The notes under the pieces are model-generated. The model saw nothing but the letters and a program-made list of their open reading frames with translations. It did no database searches and had not been told where the DNA came from. Positions 6,780-14,724 of a stretch of DNA of 31,512 bases are shown here, in pieces. The DNA lies in the NCBI GenBank assembly GCA_022563275.1, contig JADFNR010000021.1, forward strand, positions 1,680 to 33,191. Direction: 5' to 3'. Source of the DNA: Chloroflexota bacterium (lineage in GTDB: Bacteria > Chloroflexota > Dehalococcoidia > UBA3495). Positions within the stretch are counted from its first letter, which is position 1. Every line of letters begins with the position of its first letter. The position numbers were made by a program, and so were the translations under genes.

Positions 6780-8344
6780 CTCCGGTTCCCCATTGACCGG
6801 GAGAGGAGTTGCTCCCGGCGCCCGTACAACCGCCAAGGGTTGAAGGCGGACGGCGCCAAGGGGTGAGCGGATTTCATGGCCATGGCAAGGGAGACACCGA
6901 TGGCCGCAGCGATCTCGCGCTCGCCGTTCTCTTGGCCGTTCTTATGTCCGTTGCCATTTTTATGCATCTTTCCGTTGACGCCATTGTTCTGAGAGCGGTT
7001 TTTGAATTCTTCCAACCATATGGGCATGGAGCCGGTGTGGTGGGCGGCGGCCAAAAATTCCTTGGTGGCCAGTATGTCCCTCAGCAGTGGGACATTGCAC
7101 TTGACACCTTCCAGCCGGAACTCCAAGAGGGCCGTCTGCAGGGTTTTTACCGCCTGATTCCGGTCCTCTCCCCAGGCCATTATCTTGGCCATCAGCGGCT
7201 CATAGTCTAAACCAACGATGTAGCCGTTGCAAAGCGCGGAGTCGATGCGGATGTGCTCCCCCTCAGGCAGATGCAGGTCTGTTATCTCTCCGGCGTCGGG
7301 CATGAAAGTCTCGGGGTCTTCCGGGTAGATCCTGACCTCGATGGCGTGTCCATTGACGGAGACGTCGTCTTGGCTGATGGGCAGGTGCTCTCCGGCGGCG
7401 ACTAGGAGTTGTAGTTCCACCAGGTCCAACCCGGTCACCATCTCGGTCACGCCGTGCTCCACCTGTAGCCGGGTGTTCATCTCCAGGAAGAAGACGCTGC
7501 CGTCGGCGGTCACCAGAAACTCAACGGTGCCCGTGCTGGTGTATCCGATGAATTTTCCCAGCTTGACCGCCAGGCTGCAGACCCGCCGGCGTAACCGTGG
7601 CGTCAGCTTGGCCGACGAGGAGGTTTCCTCCACCAGTTTCTGGTTGCGCCGTTGCACGGAGCAGTCCCGTTCGTAGAGGTGGACCAAATTGCCGTGCTGG
7701 TCGCCGATGAGTTGGACTTCGATGTGGGAGGCGTCTTTCAGGTAACGCTCGAAGAACAGGCGCGGACTGCCGAAGGCGCTCTGCGCAACCTGCCGGGTGC
7801 GCTCGATAAGGGGCATCAATTCTTCTTGGGACTCGATGATATGGATGCCGATGCCGCCGCCGCCCTCGGCCGCTTTGACCATCAGTGGGAAGCCCAGTTC
7901 CCAAGCTTTGGTTGCGGCGTGCTCATCGTCCACGGCCGCGTCGGTGCCCGGGAGTATCGGGAGCCCGGCCTTGCGGGCCAGCTTCCGGGAGCGGAGCTTG
8001 TCTCCCATCTTTTCCATGACATCAGCGTCCGGCCCAACAAAGCAAATGCCCGACTCCTGGCAGAGACGGGCGAATCCGGCATTTTCAGAGAGGAAACCGT
8101 AGCCGGGATGGATAGCCTGGGCGCCGGACGCTTTGGCGGCGTCCAGTATCTTTCCCATGTTCAAGTAGCTGTCGTGGGGGGGGGCTTCGCCAAGCAAGTA
8201 GGCCTCGTCGGCCAACTTGACGTGTAGCGCTTCCTGGTCAACCGTCGAATAGACGGCGACGGTCTTTATGCCCAACCTCTGACAGGTGCGAATGATCCGG
8301 CAGGCGATCTCGCCCCGGTTGGCGATCAATATCTTGGCAAACAC
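6770..8344 (-). CDS. accC: Biotin carboxylase subunit of acyl-CoA carboxylase
   Basis: 524 residues; the ATP-grasp enzyme that carboxylates biotin with ATP and bicarbonate. The N-terminus FAKILIANRGEIACRIIRT, the glycine-rich loop GGGGIGIH (161-168), ERDCSVQRRNQKLVEE (225-240) and EMNTRLQVEH (288-297) are all intact. The usual Pro after this His is Gly298. After the catalytic core (to about 450) comes an unusual Asn/Gly/Lys/His-rich spacer (451-474) and a short Ala-rich helix followed by NPWRLYGRREQLL, a tail seen in some CoA-carboxylase alpha subunits. The start is GTG with AAGGG upstream; TAA overlaps the carrier gene, so the two are translationally coupled. Without the carboxyltransferase, acetyl-, propionyl- or 3-methylcrotonyl-CoA cannot be distinguished. 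Confidence 0.92.
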   Translation of the reverse strand: MFAKILIANRGEIACRIIRTCQRLGIKTVAVYSTVDQEALHVKLADEAYLLGEAPPHDSYLNMGKILDAAKASGAQAIHPGYGFLSENAGFARLCQESGICFVGPDADVMEKMGDKLRSRKLARKAGLPILPGTDAAVDDEHAATKAWELGFPLMVKAAEGGGGIGIHIIESQEELMPLIERTRQVAQSAFGSPRLFFERYLKDASHIEVQLIGDQHGNLVHLYERDCSVQRRNQKLVEETSSSAKLTPRLRRRVCSLAVKLGKFIGYTSTGTVEFLVTADGSVFFLEMNTRLQVEHGVTEMVTGLDLVELQLLVAAGEHLPISQDDVSVNGHAIEVRIYPEDPETFMPDAGEITDLHLPEGEHIRIDSALCNGYIVGLDYEPLMAKIMAWGEDRNQAVKTLQTALLEFRLEGVKCNVPLLRDILATKEFLAAAHHTGSMPIWLEEFKNRSQNNGVNGKMHKNGNGHKNGQENGEREIAAAIGVSLAMAMKSAHPLAPSAFNPWRLYGRREQLLSRSMGNRSWR

Positions 8345-8426
8345 AATTTACCCTTCATATCAAGGAACGGCAGCCCTGTTTTTAGGCGTGAAACGGCGGG
8401 CCCCGCTCAAAAATGAGCCATAGGCC

Positions 8427-9206
8427 CTAAATATATACCTCAGGAAGGGACTCTTTGTGTAGGCGTTCCAAGAACGCGTTAGAACGAATTTCCTTACCCA
8501 GCCAGTAGCTTACGGTGGTGGAAAGCAGGCTTTTTAACTCGGCGGCCAGGCTGTCGTCCAGAGACAATGTACAGGCCTCGGCAATCTCGCTACGGTCCAA
8601 GAGACGCAGCACCTTTAAAGCGCGGAGTGACAACGGCCGCAGATGGGCATCGTCAGGGCTGCAATCCAGGCATAGAGTGCCTCCCACGTTGGGGCTGAAA
8701 CGGTGGGCATCAGGCTCCAATTCAATGCGGCATTCAACGCAGTGATACAGTTCTGGCATCAGCCCGGACACCTGCAGCAGGTGGAACTCGAAGAACCGTA
8801 GGGGCATGTCCGAGGCCGGATCGGCCTCCACGGCCCGGAGGGTATCGATCATCAGCCGGAACAGTTCGGGGTTGGCGCTGGCCTCGGCTCCGAACCCGTC
8901 CACCAACTCAGCCAGGTACAATCCCTTGGAGATGCCCATCAGGTCTTCTTTCAGTTTTGAGAAGCTCCTGATAACCTCCGCCTGGGAGATGATGTCCATG
9001 CTGCGGCCGTGGGCCATGGACATCTTGACGACGGTCAAAGGCTCAAGGTGGCCCACCAATTTGCTGGTCAATCGCCGCGCTCCTTTACCCACGGCCCGAA
9101 CCTTCCCCTGGTCCCTGGTGTACATGGTGACCAACAGGTCGGCTTCGCCCAGCGGCGTGTAGCTGAGGATGATGGCTTCGCAGCGATAGGTCCTGGGAGG
9201 GGCCAT
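8427..9206 (-). CDS. recO: DNA repair protein RecO
   Basis: 259 residues. The N-terminal OB-fold begins CEAIILSYTPLGEADLLVTMYT and continues with KGARRLTSKLVGHLEPLTVV, both diagnostic for RecO. The helical C-terminal domain carries a zinc finger, CVEC (156-159) and CLDC (179-182). RecO anneals single strands and, with RecR, loads RecA on SSB-coated gaps. ATG at 9206 with CGGAG eight bases before it. It is the last gene of the dnaX-ybaB-recR-recO array and follows recR by 76 bases, a gap that contains the recR-tail relic. There is no sign of damage. Confidence 0.94.
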   Translation of the reverse strand: MAPPRTYRCEAIILSYTPLGEADLLVTMYTRDQGKVRAVGKGARRLTSKLVGHLEPLTVVKMSMAHGRSMDIISQAEVIRSFSKLKEDLMGISKGLYLAELVDGFGAEASANPELFRLMIDTLRAVEADPASDMPLRFFEFHLLQVSGLMPELYHCVECRIELEPDAHRFSPNVGGTLCLDCSPDDAHLRPLSLRALKVLRLLDRSEIAEACTLSLDDSLAAELKSLLSTTVSYWLGKEIRSNAFLERLHKESLPEVYI

Positions 9207-9235
9207 GATTGGAACTCCGGATCGAATCTCTTGGC

Positions 9236-9280
9236 TTAAATCTCTCGGCGGCCCTGAAACGCCCGGGTAAACTTGGTCAT
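9236..9280 (-). pseudogene. Vestigial second copy of the recR C-terminal codons
   Basis: Directly after the recR stop (two bases apart, in another frame) is a 14-codon reading frame MTKFTRAFQGRREI followed by TAA. It matches the end of the adjacent RecR (TTLTRAFQGRQEL-stop) at 9 of the last 11 residues, with the differences at DNA level mostly in third codon positions. It is either a remnant of a divergent recR allele left behind by recombination, or an old tandem duplication. It lacks its own clear ribosome site, so expression as a peptide is unlikely. Confidence 0.75.
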
Positions 9281-9282
9281 GA

Positions 9283-9897
9283 TTAGAGTTCCTGCCGGCC
9301 TTGAAATGCTCGCGTCAACGTGGTCTCGTCGGAATATTCCAATGATCCTCCCACGGGCAGCCCTCTGGCAAGGTGGGTGATCCGCAGGTCGTCCCGGCCC
9401 TGATGGCGGCGGATGTACATGGCCGTCGCCTCGCCTTCTAGAGTAGGGTTGGTGGCCACGACCAGCTCGGTCACCTCCGGCAGGGCCAGACGGGTGAATA
9501 GTTCCTTCAGCTTCAACTGGTCTGGCCCGACTCCGTTGATCGGCGAGATGACGCCATGGAGCACATGGTACAGGCCGCGGAAGCTCCGGGTGCGTTCCAT
9601 GGCCAGGACATCCAGGGGGTCCTCAACCACGCAGAGCATGGTCCGGTCCCGGCGGGGGTCGGAGCAGATCTGGCATGGTGAGGCGTCGGTCAGGTTCTGG
9701 CACTCCTCACAAAAGACGATATTCTGCTTGACGGAGGTCACGGCGTCGGCCAGGGCGTAGGCGTCTTCGTCGGGCAGCCGAATGATGTAGTACGCCAGGC
9801 GCTGGGCGCTTTTGGGGCCAATGCCCGGCAGCCGGTTCAGTTCCTGCACCAGCCGGGCCAAGGAAGGGGCTGCTCCGGAGATGTTTTCTTGAGTCAT
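9283..9897 (-). CDS. recR: Recombination mediator protein RecR
   Basis: 204 residues, the normal RecR length. There is an N-terminal helix-hairpin-helix (LNRLPGIGPKSAQRLAYYI, about 21-39), a four-cysteine zinc finger (Cys63, Cys66, Cys75, Cys78) and a Toprim domain from about 85 (LCVVEDPLDVLAMERT; later LVVATNPTLEGEATAMYI), plus the Walker-B-like tail. RecR forms a clamp that with RecO loads RecA onto gapped DNA. The start ATG at 9897 has no convincing Shine-Dalgarno site, so translation may depend on coupling within the dnaX-ybaB-recR-recO message. Its C-terminal codons are echoed just downstream by a second degenerate copy. Confidence 0.96.
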   Translation of the reverse strand: MTQENISGAAPSLARLVQELNRLPGIGPKSAQRLAYYIIRLPDEDAYALADAVTSVKQNIVFCEECQNLTDASPCQICSDPRRDRTMLCVVEDPLDVLAMERTRSFRGLYHVLHGVISPINGVGPDQLKLKELFTRLALPEVTELVVATNPTLEGEATAMYIRRHQGRDDLRITHLARGLPVGGSLEYSDETTLTRAFQGRQEL

Positions 9898-9957
9898 TTA
9901 TCGAGTGCGCTGCCGGTCCTATATTGGCCTACCGGCCAGCCTGGTCTTTTAAGATTC

Positions 9958-10254
9958 CTAAAAACCCGGGATGTTCATGCCGCCGGTGACCACGCTCATC
10001 TTCTGGGCGGCCAGTTCCTGGGCTTTGGTGGACGCATCGTTTACCGCCGCCAGGACCATGTCTTGGAGCAGGTCCACTTCTTCGGCAGCCTCGGGCTCAA
10101 TGGTTACGGACTCCACGATCTGTTTGCCGGTCATGACCACTTTCACCGCACCGCCGCCGGCGCTTCCCTCAACGGTGAGAGTCTCCAGCTCTTCCTGGAT
10201 CTTCTGCAGTTGGGCCAGTTGTTTCTGCGCCTGACGCATCATGTTGCGGTTCAT
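9958..10254 (-). CDS. ybaB: YbaB/EbfC family nucleoid-associated protein
   Basis: 98 residues, typical for the family. A Gln/Met-rich N-terminal helix (MRQAQKQLAQLQKIQEELETLTVEG) is followed by the conserved beta core GGGAVKVVMTGKQIVESVTIEPE and the C-terminal helix LLQDMVLAAVNDASTKAQELAAQKM, ending in GGMNIPGF. These proteins dimerise and bind DNA without strong sequence preference. Its ATG overlaps the dnaX stop by four bases (ATGA), and recR follows. This order, dnaX-ybaB-recR, is the widely conserved replication/repair operon. Confidence 0.95.
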   Translation of the reverse strand: MNRNMMRQAQKQLAQLQKIQEELETLTVEGSAGGGAVKVVMTGKQIVESVTIEPEAAEEVDLLQDMVLAAVNDASTKAQELAAQKMSVVTGGMNIPGF

Positions 10255-11951
10255 TCTTCGATCTCCTCTAGGACCCTGGCGCCCATACCCAGGGCCGTGC
10301 GGACCAGGGAACTCTGTTGCGCGGTTTTCACCGTGTTGGCGGTGGCCCCGCTTCCGTTGGCCATGGTGAGCCGGAACTCATAGGTCGCCCCAAACGAGGC
10401 GGTAACGGCCTCGCTCACCTGACGGCGGGACCCAGGGTCATCCATCTCTTCTTGCATCCGTTCCAGGTTGGCTTTGTTGGAGAAGCCCAACACCAGAGTG
10501 TTGCCATCCAGAGAGACTGCGTTGGCCTTGCAGTCGCGAAGCAGGGCTCCCAGGTTATATTTCTTGCCCTTTTGACGGTTAAGCACTTTGACCGCCGCCA
10601 GCCATTGTGCGCCAAGCTCGGAGATGGGTCCGGGGTCCGGGGCCGGCCGGCGTTGGCCGGTGGGTTGTGCTGGAGCGCTGGCTGCGGGTCTTGCCGCGGC
10701 TGGGCGTGGCTCATCTGGAGCACGGCGCCGTGCCGGCGATTGGGCGGGGGCGTTCCCACTAGGGGCGCGGCTTGCTTGGGCCGGGGCTGCGGTCCGGGCG
10801 GGCGGCGCGGCCGGAGCGGGCTGTGCTGCCGGAGGGGCGGTGTCTTCGCAGATCTCCACCACCGCCAACTCCAAGGGAAGCGTGGACGGCGCGTCATAGC
10901 GCATATTGACGTCCCCCCAAATCTTCAGCCCTCTGACTATGCGCCACGACGGCATGTTGCCCAACAACTCCCTGAGTTGGGCGGTAACATCTTCAGAAAG
11001 GTCCACAGCGTCTTCTGAGCCCCATTGCAGGTGCATCACGGCTCTAAGCAACTCTATGGTCTGTTTGTGCAGTTGACGTAGGTCGGTGCCCCCCCAGACG
11101 GCCCGGTTCACCGCCGACAGCGCGGCCGACGTATTACCCATGAGCAGGTATTTGACCAATTCCAGAGAACTTTCTCCGTTGTCCAGGCCCAAAAGTTCTT
11201 CTACCTGCTTCAACGTGACGCCGCCGGTGCCTTCGGGGGAAGATACCACCAGTTGTTCCAACAGGTTTTCTGCGTCCCGCAGGCTGCCGGCGGAGTGGCG
11301 GGCCACCAGCCGTAGCGCCTCCGGCTCGACACTGACGCCTTCGGCTTCGGCGATGTCGGCCAGGCGGCCGTAGATCAAATCTGAGGCGATGCGGCGGAAG
11401 TCGAACCGCTGGCATCTGGAGATGATGGTCGGCAGGATCTTGTGGACTTCGGTGGTGCACAGGATGAAGATGACGTGGGGAGGCGGCTCTTCCAGTGTCT
11501 TTAAGAAGGCATTGGAGGCCGCGTCGGTCAGCATGTGGGCTTCGTCGATGATGTAGACCTTGCGCATTCCCTGGGCGGGGGCGAAGTTCACCTTCTCCCG
11601 AATATCGCGTATCTCGTCGATGCCCCGGTTGCTGGCGGCGTCCAGTTCGATGATGTCCATGAACTGGCCGCTGTTGATCGACGCGCAGTTGGCGCAGGCG
11701 TTGCAGGGGTCGCCGTCCTGGGTGTCGAGGCAGTTCACCGCTTTGGCTATGATCCGGGCGGTGGTGGTCTTGCCGCTGCCTCTGGGACCGCAGAACAGGT
11801 AGGAGTGGGAGACCCGTCCCTGCTTGATGGACTGGCGCAGTGTGCTGGAGACGTGGTCCTGCCCCACCAGTTGGCTGAAGCTGGAAGGCCGCCACTTGCG
11901 GTAGAAGACCTGGGCGGGGGAGGCAGGTTCGTTTATGGCCTGGCCGGTCAT
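10251..11951 (-). CDS. dnaX: DNA polymerase III subunit gamma/tau
   Basis: 566 residues. The N-terminal AAA+ clamp-loader domain has Walker A GPRGSGKT (55-62), a zinc-binding set Cys74, Cys83, Cys86 and Cys89, Walker B with DEAH (136-139), and the SRC sensor (178-180). Helical lid and collar domains follow, then an Ala/Pro/Arg-rich linker (about 375-440) and a C-terminal domain resembling domain V of tau. It loads the beta clamp and couples polymerases. The ATG at 11951 has only a weak, distant GGAG. I saw no clear A-run slippery site, so production of a short gamma form by frameshifting is not supported here. Its stop is embedded in the ybaB start. Confidence 0.96.
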   Translation of the reverse strand: MTGQAINEPASPAQVFYRKWRPSSFSQLVGQDHVSSTLRQSIKQGRVSHSYLFCGPRGSGKTTTARIIAKAVNCLDTQDGDPCNACANCASINSGQFMDIIELDAASNRGIDEIRDIREKVNFAPAQGMRKVYIIDEAHMLTDAASNAFLKTLEEPPPHVIFILCTTEVHKILPTIISRCQRFDFRRIASDLIYGRLADIAEAEGVSVEPEALRLVARHSAGSLRDAENLLEQLVVSSPEGTGGVTLKQVEELLGLDNGESSLELVKYLLMGNTSAALSAVNRAVWGGTDLRQLHKQTIELLRAVMHLQWGSEDAVDLSEDVTAQLRELLGNMPSWRIVRGLKIWGDVNMRYDAPSTLPLELAVVEICEDTAPPAAQPAPAAPPARTAAPAQASRAPSGNAPAQSPARRRAPDEPRPAAARPAASAPAQPTGQRRPAPDPGPISELGAQWLAAVKVLNRQKGKKYNLGALLRDCKANAVSLDGNTLVLGFSNKANLERMQEEMDDPGSRRQVSEAVTASFGATYEFRLTMANGSGATANTVKTAQQSSLVRTALGMGARVLEEIEE

Positions 11952-12015
11952 GATTGGCGTGTCTCCATCGTGTTTCTTGCCGTCTGTTCTGTCCCCGACG
12001 GTTTTATTCTGGGAT

Positions 12016-12594
12016 TTACTCTGAAATGTTCAGTTTTGCCAGAGCTGTGCGCTCCTTGGACTGCATCAGCGCCGTTTCTTCAGGTCCCACATGGTCGTGT
12101 CCAGTGAGATGCAGCACCCCATGTACTACCAGAAGGGCCAACTCATGTTCAAGGGGCGCGCCCCGCTCTTCCGCCTGACGTTTCGCCTGGGGGTAGGACA
12201 CAATCACTTCTCCCAGGGGAGAAGGCTCGCCGGGCGGCAAGACGAAATCGAAGCCGCCGGTTTCGATCAGATCCCGGGGCGGTCCCCCTTCGCCCTCCCA
12301 GTGGCCGGGGTAGTCCGGGGAGAAAGACAGCACGTCAGTCACCTCGTCCAGTCCTCGAAACCGGGCATTCAGGCCGTGAACCGTGTCGTCGTTGGTGATA
12401 AGCAGGCTGATCTGCGTCGCCTCTGTACCGTCCAGCGCCACATCCAGGGCTGCTTGCGCTATTCCCATCAGCCAATCTTCAACAGATGGTCTCGGGGATG
12501 CGCCCGTAAGATTTCCCAGGATATCGCTGAGAATACTACCGGTGAAGGGATCGTCCACGGATAGATAGACCTGACGGTCTTGCTGGTTGTTCAA
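12016..12594 (-). CDS. ybeY: Endoribonuclease YbeY (rRNA maturation factor)
   Basis: The C-terminal motif HGVLHLTGHDH (His158, His162 and His168 with the start used here) is the zinc site of YbeY, the RNase needed for 16S rRNA 3' maturation and ribosome quality control. Upstream, LNARFRGLDEVTDVLSFSPD is the second family signature. The frame stays open to GTG 12756 (246 codons) with an ATG at 12723, but none of these starts has a usable ribosome site and residues before about VYLSVDD do not resemble YbeY. I use TTG 12594 because a promoter-like sequence (12672-12701) lies inside the longer frame; GTG 12552 is another option. An insert of about 25 residues rich in Gly/Pro/Glu (GHWEGEGGPPRDLIE) precedes the catalytic helix. 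dnaX follows 64 bases on. Confidence 0.85.
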   Translation of the reverse strand: MNNQQDRQVYLSVDDPFTGSILSDILGNLTGASPRPSVEDWLMGIAQAALDVALDGTEATQISLLITNDDTVHGLNARFRGLDEVTDVLSFSPDYPGHWEGEGGPPRDLIETGGFDFVLPPGEPSPLGEVIVSYPQAKRQAEERGAPLEHELALLVVHGVLHLTGHDHVGPEETALMQSKERTALAKLNISE

Positions 12595-12671
12595 ATGCAG
12601 ATCTCGAGCCTGGGGAAGGGGCTCCGGCCTTTGGTTTAGACCGGTTTGGGCCGTGATTCGAGGCTGAGGCA

Positions 12672-12701
12672 ATGATAGCACGGTGGCCGGAATAGGGACA
12701 A
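12672..12701 (-). promoter_or_regulatory. Candidate promoter for ybeY (and possibly dnaX operon)
   Basis: On the minus strand, TTGTCC (12701-12696), an 18-base spacer and TATCAT (12677-12672) form a sigma-70-like promoter with transcription expected near 12665. If used, the longer YbeY start codons upstream of it would not be translated from this transcript. Confidence 0.4.
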
Positions 12702-12824
12702 GAACCGGCGCGCCAGAAACCATAACCTGAGCTGGGCAAGGGGGCCATAGCCGCACCTCCCAGCGATCGAAGGCATCACATCAATGTCCGTCCACGGTCC
12801 GTTCACGTTTAAGGAGGTCCGGAA

Positions 12825-13469
12825 TTGGCCAATCGTAGAAGCAGAAAGCGCGGCCGTGTCTCAGCCGGGGCCCGGCAGGGCGCACGGAAACAGCAGAAGA
12901 AATTCATCAGTTACGGGCTGGGAACGTTGGCTTCGATCGCCGTCGTGGCGGTCATCGTGTTCGCGGTGGCCTCAAGCAGCGGCAGCAGCGGTGAGGGTTC
13001 TGACGCTCCTAACTTCGAGTTCAGTCTGTTCCAGGGAATCGATGAGATAGGCTTCCGCGAAGGCAACCTGGCCAGTCTCAAGGGTCAACCCTTGGTGCTG
13101 AATTTTTGGGCCGGATTGTGCCCGCCATGCCGGGCCGAGATGCCCCAGTTCCAAGTGTTCTACGAGGAGTTCAAGGACGATATCATGCTGTTGGGCATCG
13201 ACATCGGGATCTTCACCGGTCTGGGCTCCCGTAGGGACGCCGAATCCCTGCTGCGGGAGTTGGGCGTGACTTATCCGGCAGGCTGGACCGATGACGGCAG
13301 CGTGCCTCGAAAATACGGCGTAACGGCCATGCCAACCACCGTGTTCATTACCTCCGATGGCAAGATCTTCGAGAAAAAAGCGGGCGCCATCGACGCCAGC
13401 TTCCTGGCTCGGGCAACCCGGGAGTTGCTGGCGGCCGAGGCGTCAGTGGGAGCGGATCGCGGGGGCTAA
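12825..13469 (+). CDS. Membrane-anchored thioredoxin-fold protein (TlpA/ResA type)
   Basis: 214 residues from a TTG start with a near-perfect AAGGAGGT site six bases before it, which decides the start. A strongly basic N-terminus (residues 1-27, Arg/Lys-rich) precedes one membrane segment (28-50), so the C-terminal domain should face outside (positive-inside rule). The thioredoxin fold has the redox motif CPPC (Cys99-Cys102) in FWAGLCPPCRAEMPQF and the cis-proline loop AMPTTVFI. ResA/TlpA proteins reduce or exchange disulfides of apocytochromes and other exported proteins; alternatively it may be a thiol peroxidase-like AhpC/TSA relative. No cytochrome maturation genes are adjacent. A terminator follows 62 bases after the stop. 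Confidence 0.88.
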   Translation: MANRRSRKRGRVSAGARQGARKQQKKFISYGLGTLASIAVVAVIVFAVASSSGSSGEGSDAPNFEFSLFQGIDEIGFREGNLASLKGQPLVLNFWAGLCPPCRAEMPQFQVFYEEFKDDIMLLGIDIGIFTGLGSRRDAESLLRELGVTYPAGWTDDGSVPRKYGVTAMPTTVFITSDGKIFEKKAGAIDASFLARATRELLAAEASVGADRGG

Positions 13470-13531
13470 CGGGCCCTCCACATCTGGTGCGCTGACGCTT
13501 GCCGGGTCATGCGAATTCCTCCAGAACCAAA

Positions 13532-13566
13532 AACCCCCGTGGCATTAACCGCGGGGTTCCTTTTTT
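13532..13566. terminator. Rho-independent terminator after the thioredoxin gene
   Basis: The arms AACCCCCG (13532-13539) and CGCGGGGTT (13550-13558) pair with one bulged C, followed on the plus strand by TTTTTT (13561-13566). On the minus strand an A/T-rich run also follows (CGGGGGTTTTTGG), so it may be bidirectional and would once have terminated tRNA-Glu before the element inserted. Confidence 0.8.
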
Positions 13567-13574
13567 ACCTGTTT

Positions 13575-13623
13575 TGGTACCCCGGATGGGCTTCGATCCC
13601 ATGATCTCCACCTTGAAAGGGTG
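13575..13623. repeat. Left attachment site: displaced 3' fragment of tRNA-Glu
   Basis: 49 bases identical to 18050-18098. Read on the minus strand it includes the anticodon loop, variable region, T arm, acceptor 3' strand and CCA of tRNA-Glu, but no D arm or 5' acceptor strand, so it cannot make a tRNA. Confidence 0.9.
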
Positions 13624-13737
13624 AGCCGTAACATCTTACCCGATGTTATTAGGCACGTTCTGGTACCGGCGTTCTAAGGAGTCTTCCTAGGTTTTATGAC
13701 TATGGTATTACCCCGTACCGCCTGGTACTCAGTGGTG

Positions 13738-13747
13738 CGTTAGCAAA
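13738..13747 (+). repeat. Candidate integrase arm-type site, left end
   Basis: CGTTAGCAAA here is identical to 17979-17988 at the other end of the element, in the same orientation. Short direct repeats near both att cores are typical of arm-binding sites of lambda-type integrases. Binding is not shown. Confidence 0.45.
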
Positions 13748-14683
13748 AAGCGACCCCCTGGCAGCTTATCGGAGATTGAGGGATGTAACTTATTATGGGA
13801 TCACCTAGGAAACAAACTAACCGGTCTAATAGCCATAGGAATACCCCACCAAGAAATGCCCTGCCAGTCTTGTCAACGGGCCATTTTGTGTCGGCTCGCG
13901 TACCCTCTAGCCTGCTACACGATAGAGAGCTTGTGCCTGGCGGATAGGGCAAACGGCGCAACTCTAGCAAGAAAACTTTCCCAGCCTCACTTGGGCTCAA
14001 GGCCAGTCATGACAGTGGCTGTGCTATGGGCGCGATTAAAAGGTGACACGCCGTCGATTTTAGATAGCCCGCTGGGGGTTGAAGTTGGGCAGAGCACGGC
14101 TGTTAAGCACGTTGCTAGAGACGCATCAAGCCGGACGATTGGCAAAGAAGGGGGTGGTCCCTATATATCGAGAGCTTCCGGTTAAATTTGGAACCCCACA
14201 GAATTTTGTGCATTTTGTTCATCTCGTGCCTGGAGACGAAAAACAGACGAATAATCGCCTCCCTTAACACGGCCAACGCACACCCCCACTAGGGCTAAGG
14301 GAACGCCAGGCAGACTGATTTGAACGCCGGAAATATTTTTGGAGAAATTCAACGAGGTAGCCCGTTGGCGAGCGGCTACTCCCTGATTAAGTAGCGTGGG
14401 GTCGGACAGGAGATTTGTTGGGCGAACGCATGAATCTTCATGGTTAATTTCTAAACGGATTTCGGGCTCACTCTCGAGCGTAGACTTTCAGGACGTCTTC
14501 TTCCTCGTCTCTTCGCCGCTCGTCACTGGTTCTTTGATATTACCTCTCAAGGAGTATTCCCTAGGTTGCCGTTGCAGGGTGAATATTATTGCTAGACGAG
14601 TAAGTTGTTCTTTACCGTAGGAATCACGCAACTTCGAAAATCTTTAATGCTAGCTCTCTGGGATATATCGGTCTACACTTGCC

Positions 14684-14689
14684 TATAAT
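14684..14689 (+). promoter_or_regulatory. Consensus -10 box ahead of the cargo genes
   Basis: A perfect TATAAT lies 35 bases before the methyltransferase ATG. There is no good -35 hexamer at 16-18 bases upstream (GGATAT region), so an activator or a different sigma factor could be needed. A start near 14696 would leave a leader of about 28 bases carrying GAGG. Confidence 0.35.
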
Positions 14690-14724
14690 GTCGCCTAATC
14701 CCAGTTACCGCCGAGGTTAATGTG

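Larger units (their letters stand above)
13624..14724. other. 1.1-kb stretch of the element without recognisable genes
   Basis: Only short open frames occur here (longest 109 codons, 13856-14185 plus; 86 codons with a hydrophobic stretch, 13740-14000 minus), none with a recognisable family and none with a convincing ribosome site. Visible structure: a 7-bp inverted repeat TAACATC/GATGTTA (13629-13648), TGGTAC boxes at 13661 and 13723, a GTTAGCAA box at 13739, and a GTAGCC/GGCTAC inverted repeat (14357-14379). It is probably attachment-site DNA plus decayed or unknown cargo. Confidence 0.6.

Noticed and set aside
10251..11951. Programmed frameshift in dnaX producing a short gamma subunit
   Set aside because: I found no A-rich slippery heptamer with a following hairpin in the second half of the gene; the Ala/Pro-rich linker is GC-rich.
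13740..14185. Open frames of 86 (minus) and 109 (plus) codons in the element
   Set aside because: They overlap each other on opposite strands, have no recognisable family, mixed composition and no good ribosome site; I kept the region as unassigned rather than calling genes.
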